DNA from: Propionispira raffinosivorans DSM 20765
Lineage (GTDB): Bacteria > Bacillota > Negativicutes > Selenomonadales > Selenomonadaceae
Direction of reading: 5' to 3'
Length of the DNA stretch: 64,000 nt
Assembly (NCBI RefSeq): GCF_000381065.1
Contig: NZ_KB905850.1
Coordinates: 1-64,000, forward strand
Made by a program: the position numbers and the translations under genes. This document shows positions 16,780 to 25,316 of the stretch, piece by piece. How positions within the stretch are numbered: position 1 is the first letter of the stretch; each line of letters begins with the position of its first letter. The notes beneath the pieces were generated by a model, which was not told the DNA's origin, did no database searches, and saw nothing but the letters and a program-made list of their open reading frames with translations.

Positions 16780-17541
16780 TTGAGTATATACAAATATGGA
16801 TTTAAAAAAGACAAACGGGATTTAAGGGATCATATTTTCTACTCAACAAAATTTAAGGTTGCTCTACCAACACATGTTGATTTACGTACGGACTGCAGTC
16901 CTATCGTTGATCAAGGTAATCTCGGCTCATGTACAGCAAATGCCATCGCCAGTGGATTACGTGAATATCAGCTAAAAAAAGATAACAAATGGATTGCGTT
17001 GTCTCGTCTTTTTCTATATTGGCAGGAACGAAAACTCGAAGGTGACATCGCTGATGATAGCGGTGCCCAAATTCGTGATGGAATGAAATCATTGCATAAG
17101 ATAGGTGTTTGTCCTGAAATAGATTGGCCCTATGATATCACCACCTTTGCAAATACTCCCACGAGCAAAGATAATACGGATGCAGCGGCATATAAAATCA
17201 ATGAATATCATCGTATCAATTCGCTTGATCTGCTTAAAGCCGCGCTCGCCGAAGGACTGCCCGTAGTCATAGGCATCACCGTCTATGATTCTTTTGAAAG
17301 TGCTAACGCTATTTCTACAGGCATTGTTCCCGTTCCGAATCTAAAAACAGAACAAATATTAGGTGGACATGCAATTTGTTGTGTAGGCTATGATGATACC
17401 AAATCTGCCAATGGACAAACAGGCTATGTAATATTCCGCAATAGTTGGGGCACATCATATGGAGAACAGGGTTATGGCTATTTGCCATATGCCTTTTGGA
17501 CACAAAATCTAGTTTCCGATTGCTGGACAAGCAAAGATTAA
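16780..17541 (+). CDS. Papain-like (C1 family) cysteine protease without signal or propeptide
   Basis: A 253-residue C1-type cysteine protease. The oxyanion and nucleophile region is DQGNLGSCTANA (Cys51), the histidine is in LGGHAICCVGYDD (His197) and the asparagine in FRNSWGTSYGEQGYGYLPY (Asn221), so the triad is complete. It starts almost directly with the mature domain (VDLRTDCSPIVDQG) and has no signal peptide or inhibitory propeptide, implying a cytoplasmic enzyme or a non-classical route. The start is TTG, with GAGGAGG about eight bases upstream; no ATG is near. It is a single-gene unit with its own terminator. Substrate unknown. Confidence 0.88.
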   Translation: MSIYKYGFKKDKRDLRDHIFYSTKFKVALPTHVDLRTDCSPIVDQGNLGSCTANAIASGLREYQLKKDNKWIALSRLFLYWQERKLEGDIADDSGAQIRDGMKSLHKIGVCPEIDWPYDITTFANTPTSKDNTDAAAYKINEYHRINSLDLLKAALAEGLPVVIGITVYDSFESANAISTGIVPVPNLKTEQILGGHAICCVGYDDTKSANGQTGYVIFRNSWGTSYGEQGYGYLPYAFWTQNLVSDCWTSKD

Positions 17542-17561
17542 TATTTACATCAGAATGAAAA

Positions 17562-17598
17562 GAGTATCAAATCACTTATAAGATTTGATACTCTTTTT
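17562..17598 (+). terminator. Terminator of the C1 protease gene
   Basis: GAGTATCAAATC pairs perfectly with GATTTGATACTC across a short loop and is followed by five T. Confidence 0.88.
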
Positions 17599-17638
17599 AC
17601 TATGCAATATAAAATCCATATATATATATATATGAGCA

Positions 17639-18841
17639 TCAATTCCTAGTATGCGAAAGCGGTTTTGGCACGTATTTTTCCTTTGTTAACCGTCCTGGCT
17701 CTTTTATAAATAAAGTAAGAACAAATCCAAATATTGGAAGTACCACCAGAATATCAAACACAAAAAGAATACCAAAATGATCTGCTACCCAGCCCAAAGC
17801 TAATACTCCCATGGTACCAAGACCAACACTAAACCCAAGTGTAAAACCCGATGCCATCGCTACATTTTTCGGCATCATTTTTTGCGTCAAAAGTAAACTG
17901 CTCGTTGCTGTGGCTGATAATAAAATACTGGCAAAAATCAAAATAACAAAGACCCACATGCCTGTAGCTGCCAAAAATGCATACATCAGAAACGCAATTG
18001 GTAAAATAGAATACAGCATCACCTGTTTGCTGCCATATTTATCGCTCAAAATTCCGCCGAACATCGTTCCTACAGCCCCGGCTGCTAAATATACCGTGAG
18101 CAGCGAACTTGCATAAATAGAACTGCCGCCCAAGTATGAAACATAATACAGTGGCACAAACGTACTGATACCGGATGTAACCGTGGCTCTAGTCAAAATC
18201 ATACCAAGCAAAGCTAAAAGCGGCCAATTAATACATTCTTTAAGTGTCCCTAAGCTTCCACTCGTTTTGACTTCTTGATGCGGTATATTCTTTCTTTCAT
18301 GCAATAAAGCAGCACCAATAAGCAAACTTGGAATTGTGTATAGCAATATCAGCGGCGTTTCACCATCAACCAAAAGCATCGCCAGTAGCATAGACCCTAA
18401 GGCCACCCCAACATACCCGCCTAATGAAAATAAGCTGACAGCTTTGCCTTTTTCTTTTCCCCCCATAAAATTAACTGTTTTTGCAGCTTCTGGATGGAAG
18501 GCAGAATTTCCCAAACCGCTGATGGCTGTACAAATCATAACCATATAGAAACTCGGAACTAATAACGATGCCGCCATAAAAACACCCGTAACAATACACC
18601 CGAGCGGCATCAACCACGGACGATGTTTTTGGTCACTCAAATAACCAAATAAAGGCTGGCTCACCGATGAGGCAATGTTTTGCGTCAATACAATCGCCGT
18701 AACTTCGGCATAGGATAAGGCAAATTTTGCTTTTAAAAAAGGTAACGCCACATACAAAGCTCCCGGCGATAAATCTGCCGCTAAATGCCCGAGAGCAATC
18801 AACCAAACAATTTTGGGAACATTTTTAAACATACTAAACAA
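17639..18841 (-). CDS. MFS transporter of the fosmidomycin-resistance (Fsr) type
   Basis: A 400-residue major facilitator protein with about twelve membrane segments. The block SGLGNSAFHPEAAKTV matches the GxGSAxFHPEA signature of the Fsr/YfnC group, and FGYLSDQKHR is the usual MFS loop 2-3 motif; GILSDKYGSKQ is the equivalent in the second half. It probably exports small drugs or metabolites by proton antiport. The start is a TTG at 18841 seven bases after AAGGGTG; an ATG at 18832 is the alternative. It lies alone, with a repeat element upstream. Confidence 0.85.
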   Translation of the reverse strand: MFSMFKNVPKIVWLIALGHLAADLSPGALYVALPFLKAKFALSYAEVTAIVLTQNIASSVSQPLFGYLSDQKHRPWLMPLGCIVTGVFMAASLLVPSFYMVMICTAISGLGNSAFHPEAAKTVNFMGGKEKGKAVSLFSLGGYVGVALGSMLLAMLLVDGETPLILLYTIPSLLIGAALLHERKNIPHQEVKTSGSLGTLKECINWPLLALLGMILTRATVTSGISTFVPLYYVSYLGGSSIYASSLLTVYLAAGAVGTMFGGILSDKYGSKQVMLYSILPIAFLMYAFLAATGMWVFVILIFASILLSATATSSLLLTQKMMPKNVAMASGFTLGFSVGLGTMGVLALGWVADHFGILFVFDILVVLPIFGFVLTLFIKEPGRLTKEKYVPKPLSHTRN

Positions 18842-18881
18842 CGCACAACACCCTTACATGAAATAAAATTTCAAAACCCAA

Positions 18882-19000
18882 TCTATATAAGCTGCATTAA
18901 ATATTTTATATGGCAATCGTCAGGAATGGAGTATACACTATACCCCATCCTGGCATCCTAATAGGCTAGATGCAATTTCTTTAATGCATTCTATATAATC
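18882..19000. repeat. Palindromic intergenic repeat, full copy (copy A)
   Basis: A 119-base imperfect palindrome. Both arms begin with CTATATAA-like ends and TGCATTAAA, and meet at GGAGTATACACTATACCCC. The left arm carries TATGGCAATCGTCAGGAATGG; the right arm, read on the other strand, carries GATGCCAGGATGGGG preceded by TAGCCTATTAG. Parts recur at 22451-22494, 36988-37044 and 45331-45384. It codes for nothing. Confidence 0.7.
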
Positions 19001-19017
19001 TAACTTTTTTGATTATT

Positions 19018-19061
19018 AAACTATATGCCACTGACAAAATTCTGTCAATGGCATATAGTTT
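19018..19061 (-). terminator. Hairpin after the D-lactate dehydrogenase gene
   Basis: AAACTATATGCCA pairs with TGGCATATAGTTT and an inner TGACA stem extends it. It lies 27 bases past the dehydrogenase stop; the following T-run is weak. Confidence 0.6.
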
Positions 19062-19087
19062 AAATTTAAATGAAATTTATGTTTAAA

Positions 19088-20080
19088 TCAATTCGATCGT
19101 GTAACCTCATATGGGTTTTCAGCGCCTTCAAGCCCATATTTCAGTGATAAGATTCCGCAGCGCACCATTGACTCTGTTGCCTCTTCGGTAAAAAATGCAT
19201 AATGTTGGGTAAAAACAACATTTGGAAACTGCTTTAAATATAAAAGCGACCGTTTATCCAAAATCTGTGCCCCGATGTCAACATGCATTACGCCGTCTTC
19301 TTCTTCAATCGTATCAATACCAGCACCACTAATTTTTTCTTTCTCCAAGGCATGGATCAAAGCTTCCGAATCAATTAAACCACCACGTGCTGTATTGACT
19401 AAAACCACACCATCTTTCATTTTTGCAATTGTATCCTTATTGATCATATGATAATTATCGTCTGTCAAAGGCATATGCAGGGAAATAATATCACTTTGGG
19501 CATACAATTCATCCAATTCCACATATGTTGCATATTCTTCTACCGCTTTATTTTTATATTTGTCGAAGGCAATGATTTTACAACCAAATCCACTAAGATT
19601 TTGAATAACCGTGAAACCAATTTTTCCCGTACCAATGATGCCGATTGTCAAACTCCGCATTTCGCGGCCTTTTAACCCATCCAACGAAAAATCATTAACC
19701 AGCGAACGACAAACAGAAATTTTGACCTTTCTAAGTAACATCAGCATCAGCATTACTGTGAAATCAGCTACATTTGCTGGCATATATCTGGCATTGCTCA
19801 CATGTATCCCCGTTTTTTCTGCCGCCTTAATATCAATGTTATCAAACCCGACCGTTCTGGTTGATAAATGAACAATCCCCATTTCTTTTAGCGTTTTCAA
19901 CATTTGGGCAGTGACCCGGCTGTAACCCATAATTGACACTGCATCGCATCCAGCTGCAAGTGCTATATTTTCGGGCAGAAAATTTTCAGTTGAGCAGCGA
20001 AATTCTATTTCTAATTCTTGTTCTAGTTTTTTCAATACGGTTTTTTCATAGTCAAGTAAGTCATATACCATTATTTTCAT
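19088..20080 (-). CDS. D-lactate dehydrogenase-type 2-hydroxyacid dehydrogenase
   Basis: A 330-residue NAD-dependent D-2-hydroxyacid dehydrogenase, closest in pattern to D-lactate dehydrogenases and VanH. The nucleotide loop is GIIGTGKIG, the catalytic arginine lies in VNTARGGLID, the glutamate in GIDTIEEEDG and the histidine in FTQHYAFFTEEA. STRTVGFDNIDIKAA is the D-LDH substrate region. The chosen start at 20080 follows AAGGGGCG at somewhat long spacing; the frame opens to 20155 without a site. It probably reduces pyruvate to D-lactate in fermentation. An Lrp-type regulator is transcribed divergently across about 390 bases and may control it. Confidence 0.88.
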   Translation of the reverse strand: MKIMVYDLLDYEKTVLKKLEQELEIEFRCSTENFLPENIALAAGCDAVSIMGYSRVTAQMLKTLKEMGIVHLSTRTVGFDNIDIKAAEKTGIHVSNARYMPANVADFTVMLMLMLLRKVKISVCRSLVNDFSLDGLKGREMRSLTIGIIGTGKIGFTVIQNLSGFGCKIIAFDKYKNKAVEEYATYVELDELYAQSDIISLHMPLTDDNYHMINKDTIAKMKDGVVLVNTARGGLIDSEALIHALEKEKISGAGIDTIEEEDGVMHVDIGAQILDKRSLLYLKQFPNVVFTQHYAFFTEEATESMVRCGILSLKYGLEGAENPYEVTRSN

Positions 20081-20466
20081 AATAAATTCGCCCCTTTTTA
20101 TCCTATAGAAACTATTTTTAAAACGGATATCGACAATTTCAAGTCCCGCTGACACAGCCAGTTACAACGAACGTGATCTTGGTCAAAAATAAAAAAATAG
20201 AGCTCCATTCTCTTCGTTGAAAATAGATAGCTCCATTGCTGCCTTTTACGAAACCAATATGAAAAATTATTTATCCATCCGTAATTTACTATATTTATTA
20301 TATCATGAAAAATAAGCTCTTTACTTTTCATATAAATATGAAAATTTTAATTTGTATTTCATTTGAAATATAATATAATAAAATATATTGCAAATGATAA
20401 AACATTTACTATGTAAGTTGCATTATATATATCTATAGAAAACGTATGCAAAGGAGTATGCTTTCC
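20081..20466. other. Divergent intergenic region between D-LDH and Lrp-type regulator
   Basis: About 385 bases with no gene. It has very AT-rich stretches (20340-20400), a TTTCATTTGAAA palindrome near 20358 that could be a regulator site, and two AGCTCCATT repeats near 20200 and 20231. Promoters for both flanking genes should lie here; none can be assigned firmly. Confidence 0.4.
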
Positions 20467-20919
20467 ATGATTGATGAAATTGATTTAAAAATTCTCCATG
20501 AACTAGAAGAAAACAGTCGTTTATCCTATCGAGAATTATCAAAAAGAGTCAATCTTTCGGCACCCTCGGTTGCCGAAAGAATCCGCAAGATGGAAGAACA
20601 AGAAATCATCACAGGCTATAGTATTAAAATTGATAAAAAGAAACTTGGGCTTGCCGTACAGTGTATTATCCGCATCACACTGCATAACAACAAATACGAT
20701 TTCGAACCATCCTATATTATGAATTATCCAAACTGTGAATATTGTTATCGAGTATCAGGACAATCAAGCTATGTCGTTGTTCTTTCCGTAAAATCAATAA
20801 AAGCTGTCGAAGATTTCTTAAAAATACTTTCTCCCTATGCCAGCTGCAACACCACCTTTGTTTTCGACCAACTCAATATCCCCCAGGATATACGCAAATT
20901 TTTCCCAGAGCAAAAATAA
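20467..20919 (+). CDS. Lrp/AsnC-family transcriptional regulator
   Basis: A 150-residue Lrp/AsnC protein. Residues 1-60 hold the helix-turn-helix (MIDEIDLKILHELEENSRLS then YRELSKRVNLSAPSVAERIR) and the rest the RAM/AsnC ligand domain with YRVSGQSSYVVVLSV. The start at 20467 follows AAAGGAG by about ten bases; an upstream ATG at 20446 overlaps that site. It faces away from the D-lactate dehydrogenase gene, suggesting amino-acid- or metabolite-responsive control of that gene, which is inference. Confidence 0.9.
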   Translation: MIDEIDLKILHELEENSRLSYRELSKRVNLSAPSVAERIRKMEEQEIITGYSIKIDKKKLGLAVQCIIRITLHNNKYDFEPSYIMNYPNCEYCYRVSGQSSYVVVLSVKSIKAVEDFLKILSPYASCNTTFVFDQLNIPQDIRKFFPEQK

Positions 20920-20960
20920 GCAACAGGCCGTTTTTATGCCTGCTGCTTTTCATGTATAGA

Positions 20961-21392
20961 TCAATAACCCAATTCTTCCAGTAATTGAATACTGCTTTGC
21001 ACAAGATCATCGCAGGGTCTGACAGCATCTGTTTTAGCCCTTGTCGCCCTTTCCGGGGTTGATGGATCAAACCCCAATAAATCGCGGCAAACGATAGAAT
21101 GATTCTTCTCTTGAAAAATCCTTATGAATTCTTTTGTTTTTTCACTGCATAATGCTTTTGCAGTTGTATCTGCCAAACTTTCATTTCCATATTTCAGTCC
21201 AATGACCATAGCTGCTCCGGAAACAACACCGCAAATTTCACCAGAACGAACGCCACTGCCAAACCCACAAGCAATTTTTAAAGCCAGCTTAGAATCAAGT
21301 CCATATTTTTCCGCAAAAACCGTTAGTACGGATTGGCAGCAATTGCCGCCACTATTAAAAATTTTCGCTGCGTTTTGCATATTTTGACTCAA
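20961..21392 (-). CDS. C_GCAxxG_C_C family redox-type protein
   Basis: A 143-residue protein of the C_GCAxxG_C_C family. The signature cysteines are seen in order: GNCCQSVL, ACGFGSGVRSGEICGVVSGA, then ALCSEK, IVCRDLLG and VRPCDDLV. Such proteins are small, often cytoplasmic, and may carry metal or redox centres; their function is not established. The TTG start at 21392 has AAGGGG eight bases upstream; an ATG at 21380 is possible. It is convergent with the Lrp-type gene and next to pirin. Confidence 0.85.
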   Translation of the reverse strand: MSQNMQNAAKIFNSGGNCCQSVLTVFAEKYGLDSKLALKIACGFGSGVRSGEICGVVSGAAMVIGLKYGNESLADTTAKALCSEKTKEFIRIFQEKNHSIVCRDLLGFDPSTPERATRAKTDAVRPCDDLVQSSIQLLEELGY

Positions 21393-21435
21393 AATAAAAA
21401 CCCCTTTTTTAATATTTATCGGTATGATACCGTCT

Positions 21436-22275
21436 TTACTTAATAAATGTAGAATCTTCTAGTTCCTTGAATGCCAATTTTAATTCAGCTTTCGTATTCA
21501 TAACAATAGGTCCGCCCCAGGCAATCGGTTCTTTCAAGGGACGTCCGGCCAGCAACAAAAATCGCATTCCATTATCAGCTGCTTTTACCATAAGCTGATT
21601 TCCTTGATGAAATAATATGGCCTGTTTTTTTGAAATGACACTATTTTCCGGCAATACAGCCCCTGTTCCCTGTAAAACATAAATAAACATCGTAGACTCC
21701 TGATCGATGTCAATCGACCACTCAGCATTTTTCTTCATTTCGACATCTAGATATAGCGGTTTCACATATCCACCCTCAAAAGCTCCCTTAATATCATGAT
21801 AGGTGCCACCAATAATGTGTATTTTCCGATCACCCTCATTGCACACAGGAATATCAACCTTCCTTATTTCATGATAGTGCGGGGTGGTCATTTTATCTTT
21901 TGCCGATAAATTTAGCCATAACTGCACGCCGAGCATCCTTGGACTGGCTTTTGGCATTTCCTGATGGATAATACCAGATCCAGCTGTCATCCACTGGCAA
22001 TCTCCATCCAGAATACTTCCCTTATTTCCAAGATTGTCGCCATGTTCAATATCCCCTTCAATAAGATACGTTATCGTTTCTATCCCGCGATGAGGATGCC
22101 AAGGAAAGCCTTTGATATAATCGGTCGGGTCTGTCGAGTCAAAAGCATCTAACATCAAAAAAGGATCTAATTCTTTTGTTTCTTTATAACCAAAAACACG
22201 CACCAAGTTCACTCCCGCACCATCAACCGTATGTTCTCCTATAATGATTTTTTTAATCACACATAGCTGTACCAT
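21436..22275 (-). CDS. Pirin family protein (bicupin)
   Basis: A 279-residue two-domain cupin of the pirin family. The N-terminal cupin carries the metal ligands in FPWHPHRGIETITY and in TAGSGIIHQEMP, as in pirins with quercetinase activity; DPFLMLDAF is a further family motif. The C-terminal cupin (residues about 170-250) lacks such ligands, as normal. Function may be an Fe-dependent dioxygenase or a regulatory protein. GGAGG precedes the ATG by seven bases. The C_GCAxxG_C_C gene follows 43 bases downstream, so the two may be co-transcribed. Confidence 0.9.
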   Translation of the reverse strand: MVQLCVIKKIIIGEHTVDGAGVNLVRVFGYKETKELDPFLMLDAFDSTDPTDYIKGFPWHPHRGIETITYLIEGDIEHGDNLGNKGSILDGDCQWMTAGSGIIHQEMPKASPRMLGVQLWLNLSAKDKMTTPHYHEIRKVDIPVCNEGDRKIHIIGGTYHDIKGAFEGGYVKPLYLDVEMKKNAEWSIDIDQESTMFIYVLQGTGAVLPENSVISKKQAILFHQGNQLMVKAADNGMRFLLLAGRPLKEPIAWGGPIVMNTKAELKLAFKELEDSTFIK

Positions 22276-22411
22276 GCTCAGACCTCCTCTTATTTCTTAT
22301 ATTGCCTAGGCTGGAATTTACACAAAAGGGAAAAATGCTTTACAATTCCAGAATACTATTGATAATGCACTTTTACAATATGTTTATTGTAATTTTAGCT
22401 CTATTATAAAA

Positions 22412-22448
22412 AAGCCGACTGGATAAATTGATTTCATCCAGTCGGCTT
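22412..22448 (-). terminator. Terminator of the exported DUF6612-type protein gene
   Basis: AAGCCGACTGGAT pairs perfectly with ATCCAGTCGGCTT, and the minus strand continues with a T-run. Confidence 0.88.
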
Positions 22449-22450
22449 CA

Positions 22451-22494
22451 ATGTGCTTTAAATATTCTATATGGCAATCGTCAAGAATAGAGGG
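22451..22494. repeat. Palindromic intergenic repeat, half copy (copy D)
   Basis: TTTAAATATTCTATATGGCA followed by ATCGTCAAGAATAGAGG matches the left arm of the full copy at 18882-19000 with only a few changes. It ends at the stop codon of the neighbouring gene. Confidence 0.7.
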
Positions 22495-22498
22495 AACG

Positions 22499-23452
22499 TT
22501 ATTCTTTGCCGCTTACAGCGATATCGGTCTTTTGTAATTTAGGCAATTTGTGTGAGATAGCCGTTGTCTTTACTTCTTTAGCTGTATCACGCACCATCTG
22601 AGGAATTTCGATCGGATCGACTTTGTTATATTGCGAATACTTTACCTGCATCGTAAGCGTCGATTTTGTTAAAAAATCTTCCATCTCTGCTGCATTTTTG
22701 GGCTGGCTCATATCGAGAAATAAATTTCCTGCTTTTCGAATGGGATTTGCTAAATTCATATCAACTTCTTGTATCATTTGCGTTGTTTTATCAATTTTAA
22801 CATTATATTTAATGTCACCTGCAGCTAATAAACCAAGCCGAGTGAATGCCGCCATACTCAATACATTTTTATCCTGATTCTTGTTTTCTCTAACCATTTC
22901 ATCTATGGAATCACTGATTTGCATACTATCCAACGTGACTTCCATATATTTATAAGATGGTGTTTCTCTCGTAAGTTTCACATCTTTCACCATCTGCATC
23001 ATAAGCAGCTCCATTTTGCTGTTTTCATCGGCGGTAAGTTCTTTATCCGCAGAAAATCCAACTGGCATGGTTTGTTTCATCCATTTGTTGTTACTCAATG
23101 AATAAATGACCACTGTATCCTTCTTTTGTTCAATATACTGCTGCAATGTCGTTGTAGTTTCCTTTCCTTTTACATCACGGAACAAAAAAACTGCATCGTT
23201 TTTATACAACATCGGTTTCATTTGTCCGTCACCAGCCATTGTAACATTTACATCGCCCATAGGTGTTTGTGCCGTTAACAAAATATCATAATGTACATTT
23301 TTGACATCAAGCATATTTTTATATACAGTTTCTAAATACTGTTTTTCCATTGGAACCTTCTCGGCCGCAAAAACCAAGGAACTACTCATCGTCACAAACA
23401 ACATTCCCACTACGAAAATAAAACAAAATTTAAATTTTTTCAAGTAACTCAT
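22499..23452 (-). CDS. Exported protein, DUF6612-like
   Basis: A 317-residue secreted protein. Residues 1-29 form a signal peptide (basic start, FCFIFVVGMLFVTMSSSLVFA, then cleavage after AA). The mature part resembles the DUF6612/LolA-LppX-like group: it begins with a helix, then MLDVKNVHYDILLTAQTP and long alternating strands, with YKYMEVTLDSMQ and MIQEVDMNLANPI. Such proteins may bind lipids in the envelope; this is inference. No lipobox cysteine follows the signal, so it would be released. Monocistronic with a clear terminator. Confidence 0.65.
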   Translation of the reverse strand: MSYLKKFKFCFIFVVGMLFVTMSSSLVFAAEKVPMEKQYLETVYKNMLDVKNVHYDILLTAQTPMGDVNVTMAGDGQMKPMLYKNDAVFLFRDVKGKETTTTLQQYIEQKKDTVVIYSLSNNKWMKQTMPVGFSADKELTADENSKMELLMMQMVKDVKLTRETPSYKYMEVTLDSMQISDSIDEMVRENKNQDKNVLSMAAFTRLGLLAAGDIKYNVKIDKTTQMIQEVDMNLANPIRKAGNLFLDMSQPKNAAEMEDFLTKSTLTMQVKYSQYNKVDPIEIPQMVRDTAKEVKTTAISHKLPKLQKTDIAVSGKE

Positions 23453-23524
23453 TTCTTCATCAATCTCCTATTTTATAAATTTGGACTATCCATCCGCCGG
23501 CAGTTCTATAACATGCAAGTAAAA

Positions 23525-23565
23525 AATACTGACAGATATCTATTTTTTAGATGCCTGTCAGTATT
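23525..23565 (-). terminator. Terminator of the repeat-protein gene
   Basis: AATACTGACAG pairs with CTGTCAGTATT; on the minus strand it is followed by six or more T. It lies 40 bases past the stop at 23608. Confidence 0.8.
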
Positions 23566-23607
23566 CCTCATTTTATTTACAATAAAATGCAAAATCATCT
23601 TAACCAA

Positions 23608-24252
23608 TCAATCAATGTATTTTGAATTACTATTATAGGATGCCATCGCCGATTGAATTTTTTGCGTTAAAAGGTCCGTTTCATCGGACGAGGAGGTATC
23701 ATTTGACGCAGCATCAAAAAAGGTGCCCCCAGACTGGAGCTTCTGATTTAAAAAATATTGTTTCAACATATCCGATGTCGTTGAGGTCACCGTAGTTGAG
23801 CTGGCGGTTTGTGAGTTCGTTGCATCCGTTGCTTTCACATAAGCCGTCAAATCACTAATAATCTGTGTACCAGATTTCGCGGCAGTCGTACTAGCAGATT
23901 TCGATGAATCTTTGGAATTGATATACGTATTCAATTCACTAATGAGGGCAGTCCCCACTTTACCAACATTCGAAGTACTTGAATCTACTGAATTGATATA
24001 ATCTGTCATATCTTTGAGTACGCCAGTCGCTGTTTTTTTATCATCCGCACTAGCTTCTGTTTTGTTATCGACTGACTTAACATAATCCGTCAACTCTTTA
24101 AGCAATTGTGTAGAAGTCTTGATTTTACTCGTACCTGTATCCTCTTCTGTTGCTGTCGTAGTATTACTCTTTGTTGTATTTTGCTGTGCCAAGGCAGCAG
24201 CATAACCTGAAACAACCTTTGCATAGTCTGTTGAATATCCAGCAATCCTCAT
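23608..24252 (-). CDS. Ser/Thr-rich protein with four internal repeats, unknown function
   Basis: A 214-residue protein I do not recognise. After MRIAGYSTDYAKVVSGYAAALA come four related units of 25-29 residues, starting near residues 47, 76, 100 and 128: TQLLKELTDYVKSVD, TGVLKDMTDYINSVD, TALISELNTYINSKD, TQIISDLTAYVKATD. Linkers are rich in Ser, Thr, Ala and Lys, and a fifth weaker unit may be TSDMLKQYFLNQKLQ. No signal peptide is seen. The start at 24252 has GGAGGG seven bases upstream. The composition suggests a surface or appendage-related protein, without firm support. Confidence 0.65.
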   Translation of the reverse strand: MRIAGYSTDYAKVVSGYAAALAQQNTTKSNTTTATEEDTGTSKIKTSTQLLKELTDYVKSVDNKTEASADDKKTATGVLKDMTDYINSVDSSTSNVGKVGTALISELNTYINSKDSSKSASTTAAKSGTQIISDLTAYVKATDATNSQTASSTTVTSTTSDMLKQYFLNQKLQSGGTFFDAASNDTSSSDETDLLTQKIQSAMASYNSNSKYID

Positions 24253-24419
24253 ATAAAATCCCTCCATATATTATCTTATAAAAATTTATTCCTATCGGTG
24301 GAGTAAGTAACTTGCTTCACTTGATGACAAAACTTATTTATAATATCGTCATTTATCGTTTTTTTCTTAAGTCTATTTTTATTGAACAAGAATACGATTC
24401 GTTTATTTTACTGGACAGA

Positions 24420-24448
24420 CAAAAAAATCCGCCTTAACAAAAGGCGGA
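24420..24448 (-). terminator. Terminator of yidC
   Basis: TCCGCCTT pairs with AAGGCGGA around a short loop, and the minus strand then has seven or more T. Confidence 0.85.
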
Positions 24449-24464
24449 AAATAAGGAATTGTGT

Positions 24465-25109
24465 TTACACAACTGGCGCTTCTTTGGTTTGCAGTAGTCG
24501 CATTTGGATAAGCTGCATCACATTACTGACAATCCAATAGAGTCCCAGACCCGCGGGGAAGCGCAGCGTCATAAAGCCAATAAACAGCGGCATTACAAGA
24601 AGCATGGCTTTGCCACCCGGATTTGAATTGGCTGCACCTAAGCTGCTTTGTCTTGATGAAAAATACGTAGTCAGAACCGCAAGTACCGGCAGAATATAAA
24701 AATGATCTACTGCAGATAGATTACGAATCCACAAAAAACCGGGATGGCTTAAATATTTAAAGCTTTGCAGTGCATAAAACATACCACTGAGAATCGGCAT
24801 TTGAACAATCATTGGCAGACAGCCTGCTAATGGATTGATCCCCGTTGTTTTATACAATTTGGCAATCGCTTTTTGCTGCTCTTGTTTATCATTTTTGTAT
24901 TTTTCTTGCAAAACTTTCATTTGTGGTCCCAACAGCTTCATCGCCTGCATCGATTTCATTTGCTTCGCTGTTAAGGGAAATAATAAAGCTTTGATAACGA
25001 CTGTAAACAATATAATCGCTAACCCATAACTCGGAAAACCAAAATCCGCTGTAATGTCATAAAAAAAAGTCACCATGGATTGCATAAATCCAATAAAATA
25101 ATCGAACAA
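24465..25109 (-). CDS. yidC: YidC/Oxa1-type membrane protein insertase
   Basis: A 214-residue insertase of the short Gram-positive type. Five membrane segments are present, starting with YGLAIILFTVVIKALLFPLT; the conserved hydrophilic-groove arginine-equivalent region is less clear, with K at VVIKALLFPL. The cytoplasmic hairpin QEKYKNDKQEQQKAIAKLYK and GINPLAGCLPMIVQMPIL are family signatures. It lacks a signal peptide and lipobox. The start is TTG at 25109 with AAGGA about a dozen bases upstream, which is not ideal. It is not next to rnpA or rpmH, so it may be a second copy. Confidence 0.9.
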   Translation of the reverse strand: MFDYFIGFMQSMVTFFYDITADFGFPSYGLAIILFTVVIKALLFPLTAKQMKSMQAMKLLGPQMKVLQEKYKNDKQEQQKAIAKLYKTTGINPLAGCLPMIVQMPILSGMFYALQSFKYLSHPGFLWIRNLSAVDHFYILPVLAVLTTYFSSRQSSLGAANSNPGGKAMLLVMPLFIGFMTLRFPAGLGLYWIVSNVMQLIQMRLLQTKEAPVV

Positions 25110-25174
25110 CCAACTTCACGTCCTTTATATTTTTAACTAAAATAACAGGTAACAGAATGAGCTTATATATAAAA

Positions 25175-25207
25175 AAGGCTTCTGAATCAAAACTATTCAG
25201 AAGTCTT
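25175..25207 (-). terminator. Terminator of the aldo/keto reductase gene
   Basis: AAGGCTTCTGAAT pairs with ATTCAGAAGTCTT with one G-U pair; the minus strand continues with six T. It lies 110 bases past the reductase stop. Confidence 0.75.
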
Positions 25208-25316
25208 TTCTTCTTACATTAAAGCATATTCAAATTATCGTAGCTAAAGAATACTATTTACCAGTATACTTGTCAATGTTTTCTTCCTGATATTTATGCA
25301 ATAAAATCCAAAAATT

